Source of the DNA: Hydrogenophaga crassostreae
GTDB lineage: Bacteria; Pseudomonadota; Gammaproteobacteria; Burkholderiales; Burkholderiaceae_C
NCBI RefSeq assembly: GCF_001761385.1
Contig: NZ_CP017476.1
Coordinates: 434,001 to 498,000 of the forward strand
Direction: 5' to 3'
Length of the DNA stretch: 64,000 bases
Shown here: piece by piece, positions 25,923 through 34,169 of the stretch
How positions within the stretch are numbered: the stretch's first letter is position 1
Layout: every line of letters begins with the position of its first letter
Made by a program: the position numbers and the translations under genes
The notes under the pieces: generated by a model
What the model was told of the DNA's origin: nothing
The model's database searches: none
The model's input: the letters and a program-made list of their open reading frames with translations, nothing else

Positions 25923-27062
25923 ATGAAGCCCGAGCTTTTCCGCATCACCGTCATAGGGGCCGGGTTCGGCGCGCTCTCCTCTGTGCGCGAAATCCGCCAG
26001 CGCGATCCCAATGCCGAAATCACTTTGATCGCGCCGCGCGCAGAGTTGCACTACCTGCCGGGCATCATCTGGATTCCATCCGGGTTGCGCACGCGCGAGC
26101 AACTTACCGTGCCGCTGGGCAATTTTTTCCGACGCATGAAGGTGCGCCACGTGGTGGCCGAGGTGACCGGGCTGCGCGAATGCGGGCGGGTGGTGGACAC
26201 CACCGCGGGCGAGGTGACGAACGACGCCCTGGTGATCGCCAGCGGCGGACGCTTCATCAAGAAGCTGCCCGGCATCGAGCACGCCATCACGCCCTGCGAA
26301 GGCATTGCCGCCGCCGAAAGAATCCGCGACCGGCTTCGCGAAATGCAAGGCGGCACCATTGCCATCGGTTTTGGTGGCAACCCCAACGAACCCAGTGCGG
26401 TGCGCGGCGGGCCTATGTTCGAGTTCCTGTTCGGCATCGACGAACAGCTCAAGCGCGAAGGGCGTCGCGACAAGTTCGACCTGGTGTTCTTCAACCCCTC
26501 CAAAGAGCCCGGTGCGCGCCTCGGTCCGAAAGCGGTGAAACACCTCCTGGCCGAGATGGTCAAGCGCGGCATCCGCACCCATCTCGGTCACAAGATGAAG
26601 CGTTTCGATGCCGATCGCGTCGTCACCGAAGGCGGTGAGTTCCCCGCCGATCTCATCTTGTTCATGCCCGGCATGACCGGCAACGCCTGGTTCGACCAGA
26701 CCGAGCTGGCGCGGTCCCCCGGGGGCTTGCTGCAGGCCGATGCGTTGTGCCGGGTTGTTGGCAGCGAGCATGTCTACGTGGTGGGCGATTCAGGCAGTTT
26801 CCCCGGCCCCGCCTGGATGCCCAAGCAGGCGCACATGGCCGATCTCCAGGCCGCCGCCGCGGCCGAAAATGTGCTGGCGGGTCTGCGCGGTGAGACGCCC
26901 CAGGCCACGTTCAAGGTCGAGCTCATCTGCATCATCGACGCCATCGACCACGGCACGCTGGTGTTTCGCAATGAGCAGCGCCAGATCGTTTTGCCCTCGA
27001 CGCGCTTGTTCCACTGGGCCAAGCGCTATTTCGAGGGTGTTTACCTGAAGAAGTACCGATGA
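25923..27062 (+). CDS. FAD-dependent oxidoreductase, sulfide:quinone oxidoreductase-like
   Basis: A 379-residue two-dinucleotide-fold flavoprotein: FAD site VIGAGFGALSSVREI (10-24), VIASGGRF (104-111) and the second FAD motif VYVVGDSGSFPGP (284-296). The C-terminal RLFHWAKRYFEGVYLKKYR is like SQR membrane-anchoring ends. Cysteines are C87, C125, C276 and C336. C125 and C336 fall near two of the three redox cysteines of SQR, but the third (the one expected around 155-160, here NPNEPSAV) is missing, so sulfide oxidation is plausible, not proven. Its stop overlaps the truncated haemoglobin start (ATGA). A GGAG ribosome-binding site precedes the ATG. Confidence 0.8.
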   Translation: MKPELFRITVIGAGFGALSSVREIRQRDPNAEITLIAPRAELHYLPGIIWIPSGLRTREQLTVPLGNFFRRMKVRHVVAEVTGLRECGRVVDTTAGEVTNDALVIASGGRFIKKLPGIEHAITPCEGIAAAERIRDRLREMQGGTIAIGFGGNPNEPSAVRGGPMFEFLFGIDEQLKREGRRDKFDLVFFNPSKEPGARLGPKAVKHLLAEMVKRGIRTHLGHKMKRFDADRVVTEGGEFPADLILFMPGMTGNAWFDQTELARSPGGLLQADALCRVVGSEHVYVVGDSGSFPGPAWMPKQAHMADLQAAAAAENVLAGLRGETPQATFKVELICIIDAIDHGTLVFRNEQRQIVLPSTRLFHWAKRYFEGVYLKKYR

Positions 27063-27517
27063 ACAACACCGCTTCCAACCCCTCCCCGGTCAACGCCAGC
27101 GCGACCACGATTTACGCTGCCTTGGGCGGTGCCGATGGCATCCACAAGCTGGTGAACCGTTTCTATGGGCTCATGGACGAACTGCCCGAGGCCTACACGG
27201 TGCGCCAGATCCACCCCGAGAGCCTCAAAGGCAGTGCCGAGAGCCTGTTTGAATACCTGTCGGGCTGGTTCGGCGGGCCCCAGCTCTACACCGCCAAGAA
27301 GGGCCACCCCCGCTTGCGCATGCGCCACGCGCCCTATGCGGTGGGGCCGGTCGAACGCAACGAGTGGTTGCTGTGCATGACCCAGGCACTGACCGAGCAG
27401 GTGGCTGATCTGCCCCTGCGCGAGGCTTTGATTGACCGCTTCACCCAAATGGCCGATCACATGGTCAACACCGCGGCAGGCGCCCAGGGCTGCGGCCATG
27501 CGGTGCAGCGCGCCTGA
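27059..27517 (+). CDS. Group II truncated haemoglobin
   Basis: A 152-residue 2/2 globin. The proximal histidine H90 sits in LRMRHAPYAVG, followed by the group II phrase ERNEWLLCM, and the AB region ALGGADGIHKLVNRFYGLMDEL matches the family. Such proteins bind O2, NO or sulfide and can take part in redox detoxification. The 4-bp overlap with the SQR-like gene implies a tight functional link. The C-terminus carries an unusual short Gly/Cys/His tail (GAQGCGHAVQRA). Confidence 0.92.
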   Translation: MNNTASNPSPVNASATTIYAALGGADGIHKLVNRFYGLMDELPEAYTVRQIHPESLKGSAESLFEYLSGWFGGPQLYTAKKGHPRLRMRHAPYAVGPVERNEWLLCMTQALTEQVADLPLREALIDRFTQMADHMVNTAAGAQGCGHAVQRA

Positions 27518-27555
27518 AGCCTATTCCAATACCCACTCACTTTCAGGAGACATCC

Positions 27556-28017
27556 ATGGACGCTTTTCAAGACCACTATCCCGAGAACGTGTCGCATTGC
27601 TACGGTTGCGGCAGCAAGAACAAGCACGGCCACCAAATCAAAACCCATTGGGAGGGCGACGAAACGGTGACCCGGTTCACGCCCGAGCCGTATCACACCT
27701 CGGTGCCGGGCTTTGCCTACGGCGGCTTGATCGCCTCGCTGATCGATTGCCACAGCACGGGGACCGCGGCCGCCGCGATGTACCGCCAGGAAGGGCGCGA
27801 CATGGATTCGTTGCCAGCGTTCCGCTTCGTCACGGGTTCGTTGCATGTCGACTTCCTCAAGCCCACGCCGTTGGGCGAGCTGACCCTGCGCGGCACAGTG
27901 AAAGAGATCAAGGGCCGCAAGGTGGTGGTGGAATGCACCGTGTTCGCCGGCGATGTCGCTACCGCGCGCGGCGAGGTGGTGGCGGTGCAGATGCCTGAGA
28001 GCTTCGGACAATCCTGA
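27556..28017 (+). CDS. PaaI-family hotdog thioesterase
   Basis: A 153-residue single hotdog domain; the central helix segment FAYGGLIASLIDCHSTGTA corresponds to the PaaI active-site region, and an N-terminal CYGCGSKN resembles a CxxC feature found in a subset of these proteins. Expected to hydrolyse acyl-CoA or related thioesters; substrate unknown. It lies 38 bp after the truncated haemoglobin gene with its own GGAG ribosome-binding site and is closed by a strong hairpin terminator. Confidence 0.87.
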   Translation: MDAFQDHYPENVSHCYGCGSKNKHGHQIKTHWEGDETVTRFTPEPYHTSVPGFAYGGLIASLIDCHSTGTAAAAMYRQEGRDMDSLPAFRFVTGSLHVDFLKPTPLGELTLRGTVKEIKGRKVVVECTVFAGDVATARGEVVAVQMPESFGQS

Positions 28018-28023
28018 ATCAAA

Positions 28024-28052
28024 AAACGGCACCCCGAAGGGTGCCGTTTCGA
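28024..28052. terminator. bidirectional intrinsic terminator
   Basis: Perfect 11-bp stem AAACGGCACCC/GGGTGCCGTTT with a CGAA tetraloop, A-run on the left and T-run on the right, between the convergent thioesterase and DsrE genes. It can end transcripts from both sides. Confidence 0.92.
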
Positions 28053-28067
28053 ATCACCTGGAGAGGC

Positions 28068-28481
28068 TCAGAAACCCAGCGTGTGCATGCCGGGTTTGAT
28101 CAGGTGGGCCGCCACATCGGCCGGTTTGGCCGGCGTCACACCCTCGATCAAGTCGGTGGCCTTGTGGCCCGTGTTGGGCAGGTACAGCGCGCAGACCTCC
28201 ACCTTCGCACCGGCCTTGATCAGGCCTTGCAGCATTTGCTGGGTGGTCACATCCTTGGGTTTGAGATTGGACAGTTCCTGACCGGTCACGGCGATGTCGG
28301 CGGCCTTGTCGCACAGCAATACGCGCACACTGGCCTTTTGCTCCAGCGCCTGCCCGGCGAGCACCAGGCCGGCGCCCTGTGCCATGGCGTTGCCACTGTG
28401 GATGTTGACGAAGAGTTCCTCGGCGTGCGCAGCGCCCATGGTCAGCAGGGTGGCGGCGCTCAGCGCGATCAGACGTTTCAT
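28068..28481 (-). CDS. DsrE-family protein, periplasmic
   Basis: DsrE/F-like proteins take part in sulfur-atom relay. The 137-residue product has a clear signal peptide (MKRLIALSAATLLTMGAAHA, 20 residues) and the small alpha/beta DsrE fold with C57 and C97 (KVEVCALYLP), the latter at the position of the conserved sulfur-carrying cysteine. Export to the periplasm distinguishes it from cytoplasmic TusBCD. An AAGGAG ribosome-binding site decides the start at 28481 over the longer frame. It sits in a neighbourhood of sulfide-related genes. Confidence 0.87.
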   Translation of the reverse strand: MKRLIALSAATLLTMGAAHAEELFVNIHSGNAMAQGAGLVLAGQALEQKASVRVLLCDKAADIAVTGQELSNLKPKDVTTQQMLQGLIKAGAKVEVCALYLPNTGHKATDLIEGVTPAKPADVAAHLIKPGMHTLGF

Positions 28482-28617
28482 ACAGAAAACTCCTTGAGTG
28501 TGTGAAGGGGAAACAGACCGGTTACATGACCGGTTCAGCCCATTCTTCATATACTCCGTGTGGTATCCATGAGAAAACGCAAGCCCCCTCAAAATCCATG
28601 GCATTGAAAGGTACAAC

Positions 28618-29340
28618 ATGAACAACAACGCCGCATTCGACCCCGATCAATTGCCTCTGGTGCCCGATGAGCTGGATGTGTTGTCTGAACTGGTGCCGTT
28701 GCAGGCGCAGGCCATCATTGAACTGGGCTGTGGCGCGGCCCGCTTGGCGCGGAGTTTGTTGACGCGCTGGCCAGGGTGCAAAGTCACGGGGTTGGAGGTG
28801 GATGCGGTGCAGCACGCCAAGAATCTGGCCCATCCACAAGCCGGTTTGACCTTCCTGGCTGCGGGTGCACAGGCTGTGCCTTTTGTCGATGCGTCCTTCG
28901 ATCTGGCGCTGATGCTCAAGTCGCTGCACCACGTACCCATGGCGGCGATGGACCAGGCGCTGGGCGAAGTGGCGCGTGTCTTGCGGCCAGGCGGGTTTCT
29001 GTACGTGTCCGAACCGATTTATGGCGGCGCCATGAACGAGCTGGTGCGCCTGTACAACGATGAAGGCGTGGTGCGACCGGCTGCTCAAGCGGCGCTGGAC
29101 CGTGCCTTGGCGACCGGCCAGCACTGGGAATCGATCACCGAACGGCGGTTCGCACAAGCGGTGCATTTCGCCAGCTTTGAAGATTTTGCCCAGCGCATGA
29201 TGTACCCCAGCTTTGCAGACCACAAGGTCGATCAAGCCTTGCTGGACCGGGTGGGCGCAGCCTTCGAGCCGGACTGTGGTGAACAAGGCGCAGACTTTGT
29301 GCGGCCCATGCACGTGCGCCTGTTTCGACGCAAGGGCTGA
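28618..29340 (+). CDS. Class I SAM-dependent methyltransferase
   Basis: A 240-residue methyltransferase with motif I IIELGCGAARLARSLL near residues 38-53, an acidic loop GLEVD, motif II LALMLKSLHHV and RVLRPGGFLYVSEP. These fit the methyltransferase type 11 group; the acceptor is unknown. It is divergent from the DsrE gene and convergent with the SulP gene (6 bp apart). Confidence 0.87.
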   Translation: MNNNAAFDPDQLPLVPDELDVLSELVPLQAQAIIELGCGAARLARSLLTRWPGCKVTGLEVDAVQHAKNLAHPQAGLTFLAAGAQAVPFVDASFDLALMLKSLHHVPMAAMDQALGEVARVLRPGGFLYVSEPIYGGAMNELVRLYNDEGVVRPAAQAALDRALATGQHWESITERRFAQAVHFASFEDFAQRMMYPSFADHKVDQALLDRVGAAFEPDCGEQGADFVRPMHVRLFRRKG

Positions 29341-29346
29341 ACGGGC

Positions 29347-31077
29347 TCAGTGCGGCGGCTGGGTCAGCGCTGTCACGGCCTGGTGGTGTGTGAGAAACAC
29401 CCGGCCGGTCAGGTGTTGCAGGAAATCGCTGCGTTCAAGCCGGTCCATCACGGGGCCCTTGACCTCACTCAGGTGCAGCTTCACGCCAGCGTCCTTGAGG
29501 CGCAGTGTGATGGCTTCCAGGCTCTCCAGTGCGCTGGCGTCAATGGCGTTGACGGCGCTGCACTGGAGCACCACGTGTTCGATGTCCGGGTGCGCCGCCA
29601 CCTCGGCCGCGATGTGGTCTTCCAGCGGCCGCGCATTGGCGAAATACAGGCTCTCGTCCACCCGCAGACCGAGCACGCCGGGATGGGTTTCAACGGTGTG
29701 GCGCAAGACGTTGCGGTAGTGCTCCGTACCAGGCACGCGACCGACCGTGGCGATGTGTGGTCGGCTGGTGCGCCAGAGGTGCAGCAGCAGCGAGACCCCC
29801 ACGCCGGCCATCAGGCCCGCCTCGATACCGACCGTCAGGGTCAGGACAAAGGTCAAGGCCAGCGCGGTGAAGTCGGTGCGGGCATAGCGCCAGGTGCGCC
29901 CGAACGCATGCACGTCCACCAGGGTGAGCACGGAAGCCACGATGGTGGCGGCCAGGGCCGTCTGGGGCAGGTGGTAGAGCGCCGGCGTGAGCAACAGGGC
30001 CGCCAGCAGCAAGCCGATGGCGGTGTAGATACCGGCGGCGGGGGTGCGCGCGCCTGCGTCGAAGTTCACCACCGAGCGCGAGAACCCGCCCGTGACCGGG
30101 AAGCCGCCGGTCAGACCCGCGGCGATGTTGGCGGCGCCCAGGCCCCGCAATTCGGCGTCGGGTTCGATGCGTTCACGCCGTTTGGCCGCGAGCGACTGAC
30201 CAAGTGACACCGACTCCACAAACCCCACCAGGCTGATCAGCAGGGCCGCGGTGGCCAGCTGTTGCACCTGAGGCCACAGGTTGGTGTTCAGCGTGGGCAG
30301 GGTGAGTGGCGGCAAACCGCCCGGCACCGCGCCCACGACGCGCAGTCCACCGTCTTCCAGGCGCAACCCCCAGGCGATCAGCGTGGCCACGGCCAAGGCC
30401 AGCACGGGCGCGGCCTTGGCGATCACATCGGCGGCCATGGGCCGAAGGCCCAGCGCGCGCAGGCGGGGTTTGAACGAGTGGCGCGCCCACACCAGAAAGA
30501 CGAGGGTGAGCAAACCAATGGCCGCGGCCGGCCCTTGCCATTGGCCGATGTGTTGGCCAAGGCTGGTCGCGAGCTGCGGCAGCGTCTGGCCTTGAAGGGG
30601 AATGCCCAGCAGGTGTTTCAACTGGCTGGCCGCGATCAGCAACCCGGAGGCGGAGACAAAACCGGAGATCACCGGGTGGCTGAGGAAATTGGCGATCACG
30701 CCCAGCCGCAGCGCGCCCATGAGGAAAAGCATGATCCCGCTCATCAGCGTCAACAACGCCACCGCGGCCACATAGCCCACGCTGCCCGCCAGGGCCATGG
30801 TGCCCAGCGCCGAGGCCGTCATGATGGACGTGATGGCCGCGGGGCCCACGGCCAGCGTGTTGCTGGTGCCGAAGATGGCGTAGGCCACGAGCGGGAGCAT
30901 GCTGGCGTACAGACCCGTCTGGGCCGGCATGCCTGCGAGCAGGGCGTAGGCCAGGCTTTGCGGGATCAGCATCAAGGTGACCACAGCCGCGGCCACGCCA
31001 TCGGCCGCCAGGTGCTCGGCGCGGTATTGCGGCGCCCAGCGCAAGATGGGCAGCCAATGGGGCAATGGGTTTTTCAT
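29347..31077 (-). CDS. SulP-family inorganic anion transporter with STAS domain
   Basis: A 576-residue inner-membrane transporter: N-terminal SulP signature region AVVTLMLIPQSLAYALLAGMP, about 10-14 hydrophobic helices to residue about 440, then a cytoplasmic STAS domain (HVVLQCSAVNAIDASALESL, about 495-515). Family members carry sulfate, bicarbonate or other anions. The sulfur-related neighbours favour sulfate or sulfite but do not prove it. It starts 43 bp downstream of the metallohydrolase gene, so the two may share a transcript. Confidence 0.9.
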   Translation of the reverse strand: MKNPLPHWLPILRWAPQYRAEHLAADGVAAAVVTLMLIPQSLAYALLAGMPAQTGLYASMLPLVAYAIFGTSNTLAVGPAAITSIMTASALGTMALAGSVGYVAAVALLTLMSGIMLFLMGALRLGVIANFLSHPVISGFVSASGLLIAASQLKHLLGIPLQGQTLPQLATSLGQHIGQWQGPAAAIGLLTLVFLVWARHSFKPRLRALGLRPMAADVIAKAAPVLALAVATLIAWGLRLEDGGLRVVGAVPGGLPPLTLPTLNTNLWPQVQQLATAALLISLVGFVESVSLGQSLAAKRRERIEPDAELRGLGAANIAAGLTGGFPVTGGFSRSVVNFDAGARTPAAGIYTAIGLLLAALLLTPALYHLPQTALAATIVASVLTLVDVHAFGRTWRYARTDFTALALTFVLTLTVGIEAGLMAGVGVSLLLHLWRTSRPHIATVGRVPGTEHYRNVLRHTVETHPGVLGLRVDESLYFANARPLEDHIAAEVAAHPDIEHVVLQCSAVNAIDASALESLEAITLRLKDAGVKLHLSEVKGPVMDRLERSDFLQHLTGRVFLTHHQAVTALTQPPH

Positions 31078-31120
31078 GGAGGATGCACCTGAGCCGGGTT
31101 GAGCCGCGTGCTTCAGTGGG

Positions 31121-32017
31121 TCAGAGCGCGTTGATCGGGATCTTCAGGTAGGTCGTGCCATTGTCTTCGGCGGGCGGCAGGTGGCCCGCGCGCATGTTGA
31201 CCTGAACCGCCGGCAGGATGAGAACCGGCATGGCCAGCGTGGCATCGCGTTTTTGCCGCATTTCGACAAAGGCGGCCTCGCTCACGCCATTGCGCAGGTG
31301 CACATTGTTTCCTCTCTGTTCGGCCACGGTGGTGATGCAATGCGGCTTGCGCTCGTCGGGCGGGTAGTCGTGGCAGAGGTACAACTCGGTGTTGTCGGGC
31401 AGGGCCAGTACGCGCTGTATCGAGCGGTACAGCGTGGCCGCGCTGCCGCCGGGGAAGTCGCAACGGGCGGTGCCGTAGTCCGGCATGAACAAGGTGTCGC
31501 CAACGAAAGCCGCGGTGCGCAGCGGGTCCACGCTGTGGTCGCGCACCACGTAGGTCATGCAGGCGGGTGTGTGGCCGGGCGTGTGCATCGCGGTGAGTTG
31601 CAGACCGCCGATCTGGAGGTGGTCACCGTCTTTCAGCAGGCGATCGAACTGGCTGCCGTCGCGCGCAAATTCGCTGCCCGCGTTGAACAGCTTGCCGAAG
31701 GTGTTTTGTACGGTGGTGATCTGCGCGCCGATGGCGAGCTGGCCACCCAGACGTTCCTGCAGGTAGGGCGCGGCGGAGAGGTGGTCGGCATGCACATGGG
31801 TTTCCAGCAGCCACTGCACGGTCAGGCCGAGCTCGCTGACGCGATCGATCAGGCGATCGGCGCTGGCGGTGCTGGTGCGGCCGGATTTGGGGTCGTAGTC
31901 GAGCACGCTGTCGATCAGCGCAGCTTGGGCGCTTGCTTGGTCCCAGACGATGTGGCTGAAGGTGAAGGTCGCGGGGTCGAAGAAGGACTCGATGTGCAAT
32001 CGCGAGGGGGCGGTCAT
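31121..32017 (-). CDS. MBL-fold metallohydrolase, persulfide dioxygenase/Blh-like
   Basis: A 298-residue metallo-beta-lactamase-fold protein with the first motif THVHADH (H74, H76, D78, H79), H149 in HTPGHT, D174 in FVGDTLF and H216 in LCHDYPP. The segment YGTARCDFPGG and the overall layout match the ETHE1/Blh group, which oxidises glutathione persulfide to sulfite or belongs to bacterial sulfide-response regulons. With the SQR-like enzyme and DsrE protein nearby, a role in clearing persulfide is likely. A GGAG ribosome-binding site precedes the ATG. Confidence 0.87.
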   Translation of the reverse strand: MTAPSRLHIESFFDPATFTFSHIVWDQASAQAALIDSVLDYDPKSGRTSTASADRLIDRVSELGLTVQWLLETHVHADHLSAAPYLQERLGGQLAIGAQITTVQNTFGKLFNAGSEFARDGSQFDRLLKDGDHLQIGGLQLTAMHTPGHTPACMTYVVRDHSVDPLRTAAFVGDTLFMPDYGTARCDFPGGSAATLYRSIQRVLALPDNTELYLCHDYPPDERKPHCITTVAEQRGNNVHLRNGVSEAAFVEMRQKRDATLAMPVLILPAVQVNMRAGHLPPAEDNGTTYLKIPINAL

Positions 32018-32041
32018 GGGGTGCGTCTCCAGGTGTTCGAG

Positions 32042-32076
32042 AGAAAAAAAGGCCCAGCCTTTTCAGGTGGGCCTTT
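32042..32076 (-). terminator. intrinsic terminator of the peroxiredoxin gene
   Basis: On the reverse strand AAAGGCCCA pairs with TGGGCCTTT around an 11-nt loop and is followed by a run of T. It separates the peroxiredoxin transcript from the downstream metallohydrolase gene. Confidence 0.9.
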
Positions 32077-32094
32077 GCTGAGGACTCAGGCCGC

Positions 32095-32736
32095 TTACAG
32101 CGACTTGGTCGAGTAGTACCAGTCCACCGTGTTGTAGCCTTCACCGGCGCGCTTGGCGACGGCATCAGCGGTCTTGGGCGGCGGCACGATCACATCGCAA
32201 CCGGGTGTCCAGCCTTCGGGCGTGGCAATCGCGTTTTTGTCGCTGGTCTGCATGGCTTGCAGCAGGCGCACGAACTCTTCGATGCTGCGACCGTTGCTCA
32301 TGGGGTAATAGACCATGGCCCGCAGGATGCCGTTGGGATCGATGAAGAAGGTGGCGCGCACGGCCTGCGTGTCGGCTGCACCGGGGTGCACCATGCCGTA
32401 GGCGCGGGCCACATCCATCTTGATGTCTTCAATGATGGGGAAGCTGATCTCCACACCAAACTTCTCTTTGATGCTTTGCGTCCAGGCCAGGTGCGAATAC
32501 AGGCTGTCGATGGACAGGCCGAGCAATTCACAGTTCATGCTGCGGAAGGTATCGGCGTGTTTCTGGAAGCCGATGAATTCGGTGGTGCAGACCGGCGTGA
32601 AGTCGGCGGGGTGCGAAAACAGGATGAGCCACTTGCCCTTGTAGTCGGCCAGACTGCGGTCGCCGTGGGTGGTCTTGGCGTTGAAAGCGGGGGCCGCTTC
32701 GTTGAGGTGGGGGAATGTGCTGACAGCGGTGTCCAT
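32095..32736 (-). CDS. Peroxiredoxin, Prx6/1-Cys type
   Basis: Prx6-type enzymes reduce hydrogen and organic peroxides. The 213-residue length and long C-terminal dimerisation part fit this group. The peroxidatic cysteine is C50 in PADFTPVCTTEF (P43, T47, C50). C69 and the later PGCDVI cysteine are present, so a resolving partner cannot be excluded. The start at 32736 follows an AAGGAG ribosome-binding site, and a strong terminator follows the gene, so it is probably monocistronic. Confidence 0.93.
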   Translation of the reverse strand: MDTAVSTFPHLNEAAPAFNAKTTHGDRSLADYKGKWLILFSHPADFTPVCTTEFIGFQKHADTFRSMNCELLGLSIDSLYSHLAWTQSIKEKFGVEISFPIIEDIKMDVARAYGMVHPGAADTQAVRATFFIDPNGILRAMVYYPMSNGRSIEEFVRLLQAMQTSDKNAIATPEGWTPGCDVIVPPPKTADAVAKRAGEGYNTVDWYYSTKSL

Positions 32737-32887
32737 GAAAAACTCCTTGGGGTGGGTTGTTGAAGCGGTCGATCAAGGCCGTTGCTTGTTCGATGGCTTC
32801 AGTATCTATACCCCCAGGAGTTTATTTGTTGACAAATGTCAAGGGTGCGGTTGGCATTCTCAATCGACCCGATAGCCGCTCGCCGAC

Positions 32888-34006
32888 TCAGAATTCGGTG
32901 GTCGCGTCGCTGGTGATGATGCCGCCGCCCAGGCAGATTTCGCCGTCGTAGACCACGGCGCTTTGACCGGGCGTGACGGCCCATTGTGGGTCGCTGAAGT
33001 GCAGCGTGAAGTTCTGATCGTCGCGGGCTTGCAGAGTGCAGGGCGCGTCGGCCTGGCGGTAGCGCGTTTTGGCGGCCAGGGCGCCGGCAGGCGGTGCGTG
33101 ACCGGCCACCCAACTGGTGTTCTGCGCGTTCAGCGCCGGCGACATCAGCCAGGGGTGTTCGTGGCCTTGCACCACCCACAGCGTGTTTTTCGCGATGTCT
33201 TTGCGCGCGACGAACCAGGGCGCGTGTTCGTTGCCGCCTTTCTGCGCACCCTTCTCCTTGACGCCGCCAATACCCAGCCCTTGCCGTTGGCCCAGCGTGT
33301 AAAAGCTCAGGCCAACGTGTTTGCCGATCGTGCGACCGGTCGGGTCCTTGATCGGACCGGGCTCTTTGGCGATGTAGCGGTTGAGAAACTCTCGGAACGG
33401 GCGTTCTCCGATGAAGCAGATGCCGGTGCTGTCCTTTTTCCTGGCGTTGGGCAGTCCGATCTCGGCGGCGATGCGGCGCACCTCGGTTTTGGGCAGCTCG
33501 CCCACCGGAAACAGGGTCTTGCTCAGCTGGGCCTGGTTGAGACGGTGCAGGAAGTAGCTCTGGTCTTTCAGCGGGTCCAGACCTTTGAGCAGCTCGAATG
33601 TGCCATTGTTTTCGCGAACGCGGGCATAGTGCCCAGTGGCGATTTTCTCGGCGCCCAGGCGAATGGCGTGGTCGAGGAAGGCCTTGAACTTGATCTCGGC
33701 GTTGCACAGAATGTCGGGATTGGGCGTTCGCCCGGCCTGGTATTCGCTCAGGAATTCGGCGAACACGCGGTCCTTGTATTCGGCGGCAAAGTTGACGTGT
33801 TCGATCTCGATGCCGATCACGTCGGCCACAGAGGCGGCGTCCACGAAGTCGATGTTCGACGAGCAGAACTCGCTGTCGTCATCGTCTTCCCAGTTTTTCA
33901 TGAAGATGCCGATGACCTCATAGCCCTGTTGTTTGAGCAGCCAGGCGCTGACCGCAGAGTCCACGCCGCCACTCAAACCCACCACCACACGCTGTTTGTT
34001 TGCCAT
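32888..34006 (-). CDS. mnmA: tRNA-specific 2-thiouridylase MnmA
   Basis: MnmA installs the 2-thio group at wobble U34 of tRNA Lys/Glu/Gln using ATP and relayed persulfide sulfur. The 372-residue product has the PP-loop SGGVDS (12-17), catalytic C101 in NPDILCNAEIKF and C197 in STGICFIGERPF. The ATG at 34006 gives the usual N-terminus; the frame runs on to 34066. A GATAAT lies 6 nt before the ATG. Confidence 0.96.
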   Translation of the reverse strand: MANKQRVVVGLSGGVDSAVSAWLLKQQGYEVIGIFMKNWEDDDDSEFCSSNIDFVDAASVADVIGIEIEHVNFAAEYKDRVFAEFLSEYQAGRTPNPDILCNAEIKFKAFLDHAIRLGAEKIATGHYARVRENNGTFELLKGLDPLKDQSYFLHRLNQAQLSKTLFPVGELPKTEVRRIAAEIGLPNARKKDSTGICFIGERPFREFLNRYIAKEPGPIKDPTGRTIGKHVGLSFYTLGQRQGLGIGGVKEKGAQKGGNEHAPWFVARKDIAKNTLWVVQGHEHPWLMSPALNAQNTSWVAGHAPPAGALAAKTRYRQADAPCTLQARDDQNFTLHFSDPQWAVTPGQSAVVYDGEICLGGGIITSDATTEF

Positions 34007-34012
34007 GGTGGG

Positions 34013-34018
34013 ATTATC
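34013..34018 (-). promoter_or_regulatory. candidate -10 box of mnmA, leaderless spacing
   Basis: GATAAT (reverse strand) is followed by exactly 6 nt (cccacc) and the mnmA ATG. No Shine-Dalgarno sequence is seen. The -35 region is not recognisable. Confidence 0.5.
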
Positions 34019-34169
34019 GCGCTGAGCCGAAGAAACCCGCTGGACCAGGTTTGTAAGGGCCTTCAAATCCTTTCACGTTTGTGACCGTGTGGCGCGGTCG
34101 ATAGCGGGCGATGAGCGCCTTACAGTGGTGTCAAGCCATCTTGGCTCGTCCATTCAACGGAATCGCACC

